Assembly: GCA_947623855.1 (NCBI GenBank)
Contig: CANQHW010000080.1
Coordinates: forward strand, 1 to 5,336
Origin: an uncultured Bacilli bacterium
GTDB taxonomy: Bacteria > Bacillota_I > Bacilli_A > RF39 > UBA660
Direction: 5' to 3'
Length of the DNA: 5,336 bases
Numbering within the stretch: the stretch's first letter is position 1; every line of letters begins with the position of its first letter. Shown here piece by piece: positions 1 through 5,103 of the stretch. The notes under the pieces were generated by a model. It ran no database searches. It was not told where the DNA came from and was given only the letters and a program-made list of their open reading frames with translations. Both the position numbers and the translations under genes were made by a program.

Positions 1-1109
1 AAGGTCTTTTCTGTATCTGATGCGGTTCTAGGTAACAGTTCATCTCTTATGATTTTGACTAAGTTTTGTTCTCCTTTACTTTCAGTTTCGACGTTGTTCA
101 TTAATCCAATAATTCGCCATTTCTCACAATGTTGGTTAGCATTACTTTCTGTTAATCCAGAATAGGTATCACAGTTAAACCAGATATAATTTTTTAAATT
201 ATTATCATTTGGGCCATAATATCTCTTATTATTATCATCTGTTCCATCACTTGTTATATCTGATTCTTCTAAGTCAGCTAAATATTCATTTAATTGTTTT
301 GCTTTTATTGTTGTAATAGTACATTCACTATTATTGCTTACATTTGTTACTTTAAATGTATTACCAGTTCTTTCTATATTTTGGTCATTTGTACATGTTA
401 TATCTTTTACAATATATCCTTCACTAGGTTTAATGGTAAATTCTTTACTATCTTCCCCTTCTATAACATCCATCTCTGATGGTTCTACTATTCCATTATC
501 TATATTTGTTGTTACTTTATATGTCTTTGCATATACACTAGCATCTTTATTATCATCTACCCCTATCTTTCCACTAAATACTGCTCTTTGATTATAATAT
601 TGATCTGTATCGGGTAAATCTTGGAATGTTATTGTTAATTTATAATAATGTTTTAATGTCTTTTCTGGTCTTTGAATCTTTACTGCTAAATACATCTCAT
701 TTTTTTCATTTAACATCTCTTTATTAATAAATCCACTTTTATTTATACCATCTGGTTTTATATCTTGATATGTATCATCAGTATATTCAACTAAAGAATA
801 TTGTAATTCTTCATATAAAAATGATACATCAACATTAGTTAATTTAATATTATATGTAAAATTATCTTCTTTTATAGTACTCGTATTTTGAACTGTAAAT
901 ACTTTATAATCACTATCACCTGGTTTAGCATTAGGTAAAGATATATTATCACTTTCTTCAAAAGTTAATTCTAACTTTCCGGAAGTTAAGGTAATATCTT
1001 CCGAAGTACTATCTATTCCTGCTGCAAAATAAGCATAGCTAAAACTTCCTACACATAATATACATATTAATATTGCAAATACAATAGTAAACTTAGTTTG
1101 TTTATTCAT
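1..1109 (-). CDS. Secreted/surface protein: TasA-like domain, InlB-type repeat, WRIIG-type segment (3' end outside window)
   Basis: An open frame runs from ATG at 1109 to the window edge (369 codons, no stop), so the C-terminus is missing. Residues 1-6 are a basic leader and about 7-26 a hydrophobic signal segment ending SYAYF, the usual junction in TasA/camelysin-like proteins. About 28-186 resembles a TasA-type beta-sandwich, with LTSGKLEL and LPNAKPGD followed by FTVQNTS. About 194-272 resembles a divergent InlB B-repeat (GIVEPS, EGED, FTIKPSEGYIVKDI) with Cys239 and Cys263, which could form a disulfide. A short helical linker leads to FNCDTYSG (Cys313) and HCEKWRIIGL (Cys328, Trp331). This last block resembles a segment I know from many predicted surface proteins of gut Firmicutes; its function is unknown. 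An exported, possibly wall- or matrix-associated protein is inferred; adhesion is only a guess. It has its own promoter (1137-1166) and is separated from the upstream operon by a terminator. The SD is weak (GGAAAG or AGTAGG, 10-14 nt from ATG). Confidence 0.82.
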   Translation of the reverse strand, partial: MNKQTKFTIVFAILICILCVGSFSYAYFAAGIDSTSEDITLTSGKLELTFEESDNISLPNAKPGDSDYKVFTVQNTSTIKEDNFTYNIKLTNVDVSFLYEELQYSLVEYTDDTYQDIKPDGINKSGFINKEMLNEKNEMYLAVKIQRPEKTLKHYYKLTITFQDLPDTDQYYNQRAVFSGKIGVDDNKDASVYAKTYKVTTNIDNGIVEPSEMDVIEGEDSKEFTIKPSEGYIVKDITCTNDQNIERTGNTFKVTNVSNNSECTITTIKAKQLNEYLADLEESDITSDGTDDNNKRYYGPNDNNLKNYIWFNCDTYSGLTESNANQHCEKWRIIGLMNNVETESKGEQNLVKIIRDELLPRTASDTEKT

Positions 1110-1114
1110 AAAAA

Positions 1115-1138
1115 ATATACCTACTTTCCTAGGTATAT
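1115..1138. promoter_or_regulatory. Perfect 9-bp palindrome over the surface-protein transcription start (candidate operator)
   Basis: The arms ATATACCTA (1115-1123) and TAGGTATAT (1130-1138) are perfectly complementary with a 6-nt spacer. The palindrome overlaps the last two bases of the -10 box (1137-1142), covers the expected start site near 1130 and ends 5 nt before the ATG. A transcript starting near 1130 would lack one arm, so an RNA hairpin is unlikely from this promoter. A dimeric repressor operator fits better. The binding protein is unknown. Confidence 0.45.
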
Positions 1139-1166
1139 CATATCAAATGACACCCCCCCCCGTCAA
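1137..1166 (-). promoter_or_regulatory. Near-consensus SigA-type promoter with poly-G spacer, driving the surface protein
   Basis: On the minus strand, TTGACG (1166-1161) matches the -35 consensus at 5 of 6 positions. TATGAT (1142-1137) matches the -10 box at 5 of 6 and is preceded by TGA, giving an extended -10. The spacer is 18 bp and begins with eight G from a nine-G run. An A-tract (AAAAA, just upstream of the -35) could act as an UP element. The predicted start is near 1130, about 21 nt before the ATG. Loss of one G would give the optimal 17-bp spacer. Confidence 0.62.
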
Positions 1167-1188
1167 GCTTTTTCCGGCGGGCGGGGTG
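1151..1188. other. GC-rich imperfect inverted repeat in an AT-rich intergenic region
   Basis: CACCCC at 1151-1156 pairs with GGGGTG at 1183-1188. The rest of the C run can pair with the G-rich stretch 1176-1181 if C1182 and C1178 are bulged, giving about 11-12 mostly G-C pairs and a 12-14 nt loop. In single-stranded DNA this could fold and favour slippage of the C run. It is not followed by a T run in either direction, so it does not look like a terminator. The origin of this GC patch is unclear. Confidence 0.5.
1153..1161. repeat. Homopolymer C9/G9 tract in promoter spacer
   Basis: Nine consecutive C on the plus strand are flanked by TGAC (1148-1151) and GTCA (1162-1165), themselves inverted copies. 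This is the only long C/G homopolymer in the window. Eight of the nine bases lie between the -35 and -10 boxes, and the ninth is the last base of the -35 hexamer. Such tracts are prone to slipped-strand length change. That this one varies is inferred. Confidence 0.85.
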
Positions 1189-1252
1189 CATTTGTATTGG
1201 CAAAAATATAAAAGTAAATATTTATATTAAATTTTAGTTTTTTATTCCATTT

Positions 1253-1278
1253 AAAAAGTAAGATTTCTCTTACTTTTA
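1253..1278 (-). terminator. AT-rich hairpin terminator after the M23 gene
   Basis: Read on the minus strand, AAAAGTAAGA (1277-1268), a GAAA tetraloop (1267-1264) and TCTTACTTTT (1263-1254) form a perfect 10-bp stem, with one further T at 1253. The TAA stop codon of the M23 gene (1278-1276) overlaps the base of the stem. The stem has only two G-C pairs and the T-tract is largely inside it, so efficiency may be modest. It separates the ftsEX operon from the surface-protein gene. Confidence 0.6.
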
Positions 1279-2502
1279 CCATCTACTATACCACCATATT
1301 CCTAAAGCTGGGAATCCTACTGGTTGTACAGAAGAAGCTACAAACTTATTAAATGAAGAGTATCCATAAGGACCACCACCTAAATAATATCCTGTGGATA
1401 TACCATAATGTAAATGTGCTCCCGTAGAACATCTTTCATAAGACCAAGTCTTCGGACCTCCCCCAACAGTAGCAATAACATCATTTATTGTAACAGTATC
1501 ACCAACATTAACATAAACATCTAACACGTGCGCATATTGAATGGTATATGCTTTACCTTGAACTTCACTATGAATATATATTATATTCCCGCCACAACTA
1601 CTTTTTCTCGTAATTGCTGCTACCGTACCATTCGTCCCCGCATATATTGGAGTACCTTCGGGATTCCCCCCAATATCCACTGCATTATGGAAACTACTTG
1701 CAGCTCCCGTAATTGGGTCCACCCTATAACCCCACGGACTAGTAACACGTCCCTTTACTAATGGTTTAGTCCATCCTGCATTAGATGCTACTTTAATACA
1801 ATCACTTAATAATTGATCATCACTTGTACAAACCCCTTCATAATATTTAATTAAAGCTTGTTGATTATTTATTTGAGAATTTATATCTTCATTAATCTCA
1901 TTTAAAGCCGATAATTGATTTCTTAAAGAACTAATAGCTTCTGTAGAAGCTTCAATCTTTGCTTCCAATTCTTTTTCTTTTTCTGCTAACTCTACTTTTA
2001 ATTGTTCATTTTCTTTAACTAAATCATCTAATTCATGTAACTTTCTTTGATTATAATCTGCTATTTGTTCTACTGCGGAAATACGCATTATAAGTTCCGT
2101 CATTGAACTAGCTTTAGTAATATATTCTATATATTCATTTTCCCCTTCAATTAATTGAAAATACTTTAATAAAGACTTCGTCTCTTCCGTAACCTTACTT
2201 ATTTCTTCTTCTGATTCTACAATCCTATTCTCTGCTTGAGTAACCTCATTTCTTACCTTTTCTTTTTCATTATCAGCTTGTTGAATCGAAGCAATATTTT
2301 GATTTATCTCTTTTTGAGTTAAATTCTTTTGATTATCTTGATAAGCCTTTTGTTCTTTTAACTTAGCTAACTCTTGTTTTAATTCCCCTAAAGTATTTGC
2401 TTTAGATTCTGCTTTAACTACTAAAGGATCAACTGTTATAGGAATTAATAAACCTACTATTACAAGAACATTAACTATCCAATTTCCTACTCTTTTCATC
2501 AT
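1276..2502 (-). CDS. Coiled-coil M23 peptidoglycan endopeptidase, probable FtsEX partner
   Basis: This 408-residue protein is predicted to be exported and to cleave peptidoglycan peptide cross-bridges. A signal peptide covers residues 1-31 (hydrophobic 8-24, likely cleavage after VKA). Residues about 36-215 are a long Glu/Lys/Gln-rich coiled coil, the part that binds the FtsX loop in EnvC, PcsB and CwlO-type proteins. The M23/LytM domain spans about 245-380. Zinc ligands His272 and Asp276 (HNAVDIG) and His365 (HLH, with His363) are present, as is His325 in YAH, so it should be catalytic, unlike E. coli EnvC. Cys225/Cys235 sit between coil and catalytic domain, and Cys303/Cys358 lie inside the latter. 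The tail is aromatic (IWWYSRW). The start ATG overlaps the ftsX stop (ATGA) and has an AAGGAAG SD 11 nt upstream; ATG at 2499 directly follows and is an alternative. It is the last gene of the operon. The FtsEX link is inferred from position and architecture. Confidence 0.9.
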   Translation of the reverse strand: MMKRVGNWIVNVLVIVGLLIPITVDPLVVKAESKANTLGELKQELAKLKEQKAYQDNQKNLTQKEINQNIASIQQADNEKEKVRNEVTQAENRIVESEEEISKVTEETKSLLKYFQLIEGENEYIEYITKASSMTELIMRISAVEQIADYNQRKLHELDDLVKENEQLKVELAEKEKELEAKIEASTEAISSLRNQLSALNEINEDINSQINNQQALIKYYEGVCTSDDQLLSDCIKVASNAGWTKPLVKGRVTSPWGYRVDPITGAASSFHNAVDIGGNPEGTPIYAGTNGTVAAITRKSSCGGNIIYIHSEVQGKAYTIQYAHVLDVYVNVGDTVTINDVIATVGGGPKTWSYERCSTGAHLHYGISTGYYLGGGPYGYSSFNKFVASSVQPVGFPALGIWWYSRW

Positions 2503-3389
2503 ATCTTCAAATACTTCCTTACTGCTCTATATGACCCAAACATACCTACAATACTACCTAATATTAATATAACTATGGAAACTACAACAACTACATTAGC
2601 AGGATTTACTAATTTAATAATATTAGTAAATAAATATCCCTTAAAATGATCATATAACAAAATATAACCATATACCGTAATAATAATTGGTATTATTGAT
2701 CCTAAAACTCCTAAAATAAATCCTTCAAAAATAAATGGTAATCTTATAACTGTATTAGAAGTCCCTACTAAACGCATAATCTCTATTTCATTTCTTCTTG
2801 AGAAAATTGTAAGTTTAATTGTATTACTAATTAAAAACGCTGTTACTAAAATTAACGCTATAACAATAACTACTGTAGCATTTTGTACCACTTTAAATAT
2901 TGTAATAACTTGATCAACCATTCCCTCTCCATACTTCGCATCAGAAACATGTTCTAACTTTTGAATCTCCTTAGCAGTACTACTAAGTTTAGTAACATCA
3001 CTAACCTTTACTACCACACTATCTAATAAAGGATTCTCTATATAAGATAAAGCTGTGTTTAACTCACTAGAAGTTGCTTGCATATCCATCTTCCAATCCT
3101 CTTTACTCTTAAACTCATGACTTTCATATCCTGCTAAAGATTCAATTCTTTTAATCGTTGCATCAATATCTTCCTTACTAGTCCCCTCTTCAAAATAAGT
3201 AACTATTGTAAGCTCACTTTCTAACTCCTTCGTAAAATTATTAACATTAATAGTTAAAACTACTGCTAATGCTACTAATATTAAAGTTATCGCTGTACAC
3301 GCTATAGAAGCAATACTTAAACTAAAATTTCTTACTACACTCTTAAAAGCAGAACTAATATTTCTTCTTAATATTCTAATGGCTTTCAT
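2499..3389 (-). CDS. ftsX: Cell division protein FtsX (ABC transporter-like membrane subunit)
   Basis: FtsX is the integral membrane partner of FtsE. It does not transport; it passes a conformational signal to a cell-wall hydrolase outside the membrane. The 296 residues show the expected plan: cytoplasmic basic N-terminus (RILRRN), TM1 at about 25-47, a large extracellular loop at about 48-168, TM2 at about 171-193, a cytoplasmic segment with the conserved RRNEIEIMRLVGTS (198-211), TM3 at about 217-245, TM4 at about 265-285, and a basic tail (YRAVRKYLKI). Length is typical for Gram-positive FtsX. The gene overlaps the end of ftsE by 14 nt and its TGA overlaps the ATG of the M23 gene, indicating translational coupling. 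An AAGGAAG SD lies 11 nt upstream of the ATG, the same arrangement as for the M23 gene. Confidence 0.95.
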   Translation of the reverse strand: MKAIRILRRNISSAFKSVVRNFSLSIASIACTAITLILVALAVVLTINVNNFTKELESELTIVTYFEEGTSKEDIDATIKRIESLAGYESHEFKSKEDWKMDMQATSSELNTALSYIENPLLDSVVVKVSDVTKLSSTAKEIQKLEHVSDAKYGEGMVDQVITIFKVVQNATVVIVIALILVTAFLISNTIKLTIFSRRNEIEIMRLVGTSNTVIRLPFIFEGFILGVLGSIIPIIITVYGYILLYDHFKGYLFTNIIKLVNPANVVVVVSIVILILGSIVGMFGSYRAVRKYLKI

Positions 3390-4074
3390 GTACTTTATAA
3401 CTTCCTTTCAAAGAGTCATTAATCTTAACTCCATTTTCAATAGCAATAACTCTCTTCTTCATCCTATTAACTATATCCTTATCATGTGTAGCCATTACTA
3501 CTGTAGTACCATCTTTATTAATACTATCAATTACTTTCATAATCTCCTTTGAAGTATCCGGATCTAAATTACCCGTAGGTTCATCACATATAAGAAGTTT
3601 AGGTTCATTAACTATAGCTCTAGCTATACATACCCTTTGTTGTTCTCCTCCTGATAATTGATTAGGAAAACTTCTAAACTTTTCTTTTAATCCAACCTTC
3701 TCTAAAGCTTTTAAAACTTTTGGTTTTATCTCATCATTTTTAAGACCTAAACTCTCTAATCCAAAAGCCACATTCTCATAAACTGTTAACTTAGGAAGTA
3801 ATTTAAAATCTTGAAAAACTACTCCAATTCTTCTTCTTAATTTATAAACCTTACTATTTCTTAACTTAGCAACATTAATACCCCCTACTATAACTTCCCC
3901 TTTAGTTGGCTTTTCTTCTCTATATAACATCTTAATTAAAGTCGATTTACCAGAAGCTGTTGCTCCAATAATAAAGACAAACTCTCCCTTTTTAATCTCT
4001 AAATTTAAATCAGCAATCGCCGTTTGCCCATTTTTATATATTTTATAACAATTATTTATCTCAATAAATTTCAC
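3376..4074 (-). CDS. ftsE: Cell division ATP-binding protein FtsE
   Basis: FtsE is the cytoplasmic ABC ATPase that drives FtsX. All motifs are present in 232 residues: Tyr13 as probable A-loop, Walker A GATASGKST (37-45), Q-loop Gln88 (VVFQDF), signature LSGGEQQR (140-147), Walker B LLICDEPT (160-167, catalytic Glu165), D-loop NLD (169-171) and H-loop His197 (ATHD). Length is normal for the family, and FQDFKLLP after the Q-loop is typical of FtsE. The start is GTG at 4074, chosen because a strong AAGGTGG SD (4086-4080) lies 5 nt upstream. The gap to the preceding YitT gene is 35 nt and contains an extended -10 box, so ftsE may be transcribed both from there and by read-through. The TAG stop lies inside ftsX. 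Confidence 0.96.
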   Translation of the reverse strand: MKFIEINNCYKIYKNGQTAIADLNLEIKKGEFVFIIGATASGKSTLIKMLYREEKPTKGEVIVGGINVAKLRNSKVYKLRRRIGVVFQDFKLLPKLTVYENVAFGLESLGLKNDEIKPKVLKALEKVGLKEKFRSFPNQLSGGEQQRVCIARAIVNEPKLLICDEPTGNLDPDTSKEIMKVIDSINKDGTTVVMATHDKDIVNRMKKRVIAIENGVKINDSLKGSYKVHESH

Positions 4075-4079
4075 TTATA

Positions 4080-4086
4080 CCACCTT
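4080..4086 (-). promoter_or_regulatory. Ribosome binding site fixing the GTG start of ftsE
   Basis: AAGGTGG on the minus strand differs from AAGGAGG at one base and lies 5 nt before the GTG at 4074. This supports a non-ATG start for ftsE. Confidence 0.75.
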
Positions 4087-4095
4087 ACTATTCTA

Positions 4096-4104
4096 ATTAT
4101 ATCA
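4096..4104 (-). promoter_or_regulatory. Candidate extended -10 promoter for ftsEX-M23
   Basis: TGATATAAT (4104-4096, minus strand) is a consensus TATAAT with an extended TGn. The -35 position at 17-bp spacing reads TTTTTA, a poor match; a better TTGGCA (4130-4125) is 23 bp away, which is too far. The predicted start near 4089 would leave a leader of about 15 nt that still contains the SD. It lies between the YitT stop and ftsE. Confidence 0.42.
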
Positions 4105-4109
4105 TAACT

Positions 4110-4991
4110 TTATTTATTTAAAAATGCCAATCTTTGGCGTTTTACACCACCACTTACTTCATAACAATCCGTAACTACTAAAAAAGCATTCGGATCAATT
4201 CCTAAAATCTTTTCTTTAAAATAATAATAATCACTAGTTTTAACCACACACATTAAAATCTTTCTTGCTTTCTTACTAAAACCTCCCTCACTATCAAAAA
4301 TTGTAACCCCTGATCCCAACTCTTCTAAAATAAACTTCTCTATTTTCTTATTCTCTTTCGTATATATATAAAACATCTTACTATCACTTATCCCTATTAA
4401 TATCTTATTAATTAACTCCGTACTAATAAATAAAATAATCAATGCATAAATAAGCTTCGTAAACCCAAAAGTAAAACCTCCTAATAAAATAACTATCCCA
4501 TTAACATATCTATTAGCAAGCCCTTCTTGAACTTTAAAATACTTACTAACTATTAACATAACAATATCACTACCCCCTGTAGTATAACCTACTTTATATA
4601 TTATCCCATTAGCAAAACCAAATAAGAAACCAGATAATAATACCGTTAAAAACATTGATTCAAAAGTAAAATATGGTAATAATTTATTAGTTAAAGGTAA
4701 AGTTAAATGAATAAATACAGGATATAATAAAGCTCCAGCTAAATTTCTTAACGTCGTTTTTCTATCTAATAAAAAATAACTAAAAACTATTAACACTAAA
4801 CTACTTAAAGTAATAAATATTTGTGGATTAATAAAATCTTTTAAGATAACCGATAACCCACTAGTTCCTCCAATAACTAAATTATTAGGTAATAATATTA
4901 AATTATAATTTATTGCTAAAAGAAATGTCCCAAAAATAAATACTATAGCTCTTAATATTTTATTCTTAGATTTAATTACTACTTCCTCCAT
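4110..4991 (-). CDS. YitT family membrane protein (YitT_membrane/DUF161 plus DUF2179)
   Basis: From the preferred start this is 293 residues, typical for the family. It is a polytopic membrane protein with about five or six hydrophobic segments (about 11-31, 38-50, 56-74, 83-105, 113-133, 163-190). Conserved family motifs are GGTSG (41-45) and TTGGSD (137-142). The cytoplasmic DUF2179 domain covers about 203-282 and includes GVTIFDSEGG and the closing DCYEVSGG. The molecular function of YitT proteins is not established; transport has been proposed. I chose ATG at 4991 over GTG at 5000 because GAGGTGG lies 5 nt upstream of the ATG, whereas the GTG falls inside that SD and has none of its own. 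It is the first gene of the leftward group, divergent from gerQ. The link to cell division is positional only. Confidence 0.9.
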   Translation of the reverse strand: MEEVVIKSKNKILRAIVFIFGTFLLAINYNLILLPNNLVIGGTSGLSVILKDFINPQIFITLSSLVLIVFSYFLLDRKTTLRNLAGALLYPVFIHLTLPLTNKLLPYFTFESMFLTVLLSGFLFGFANGIIYKVGYTTGGSDIVMLIVSKYFKVQEGLANRYVNGIVILLGGFTFGFTKLIYALIILFISTELINKILIGISDSKMFYIYTKENKKIEKFILEELGSGVTIFDSEGGFSKKARKILMCVVKTSDYYYFKEKILGIDPNAFLVVTDCYEVSGGVKRQRLAFLNK

Positions 4992-4996
4992 TAACT

Positions 4997-5003
4997 CCAC
5001 CTC
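4997..5003 (-). promoter_or_regulatory. Ribosome binding site deciding the YitT start
   Basis: GAGGTGG on the minus strand (5003-4997) lies 5 nt from the ATG at 4991, the same spacing as at ftsE. An upstream in-frame GTG at 5000-4998 overlaps this site and would add three residues, but it has no SD of its own. Confidence 0.7.
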
Positions 5004-5007
5004 TATT

Positions 5008-5019
5008 ATTATAATTATA
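5008..5019 (-). promoter_or_regulatory. Candidate -10 boxes for the YitT gene
   Basis: Two overlapping-register TATAAT hexamers are seen on the minus strand, at 5019-5014 and 5013-5008. At 17-bp spacing from the first, the -35 position (5042-5037) reads TTCTTT, a weak match. In such A/T-rich DNA chance matches are common, so the assignment is tentative. Confidence 0.35.
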
Positions 5020-5077
5020 CTATATTTCTTTAAATAAAAGAAGATACTTTTCTTTATAATAATCCGAATTATTTAAA

Positions 5078-5085
5078 CATATACT
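5078..5085 (+). promoter_or_regulatory. Candidate SigE-type -10 box for gerQ
   Basis: CATATACT matches the form CATAYAMT, close to the -10 of mother-cell SigE promoters. At a 14-bp spacing, TAATAAT (5057-5063) is a partial match to the -35. gerQ is a mother-cell gene in Bacillus subtilis, which fits. The predicted start near 5091-5092 falls at the edge of the SD, leaving a very short leader, so another promoter remains possible. Confidence 0.4.
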
Positions 5086-5090
5086 TTAAC

Positions 5091-5097
5091 GAGGTGA
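5091..5097 (+). promoter_or_regulatory. Ribosome binding site of gerQ
   Basis: GAGGTGA is a strong match to the anti-SD and lies 6 nt before the ATG at 5104. It fixes the start of the gerQ reading frame. Confidence 0.75.
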
Positions 5098-5103
5098 ATA
5101 AAA

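Noticed and set aside
294..591. Two plus-strand open frames (294-479 and 334-591)
   Set aside because: They lie antisense inside the long minus-strand surface-protein frame, have low-complexity hydrophobic translations and no SD, and are shadows of it.
980..1003. Inverted repeat CGGAAG/CTTCCG with 12-nt loop
   Set aside because: Only 6 bp arms, inside coding sequence, no T run; probably chance.
1151..1190. GC-rich hairpin as an intrinsic terminator
   Set aside because: No T run follows in either orientation, and the sequence is better explained as promoter -35 and spacer.
1197..1228. Plus-strand promoter-like TTGGCA followed by TATTTA/TATATT
   Set aside because: Spacing is 16 or 20 bp with poor -10 matches, and no rightward gene follows.
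1528..1761. Plus-strand open frame of 77 codons
   Set aside because: It is antisense to the M23 catalytic domain, which has intact family motifs. No SD or recognisable product.
4102..4130. TTGGCA as -35 for the ftsE promoter
   Set aside because: It is 23 bp from the -10, outside the functional range, and lies in the YitT coding end.
4992..5000. GTG at 5000 as start of the YitT gene
   Set aside because: It falls within the SD that serves ATG 4991 and has no SD of its own.
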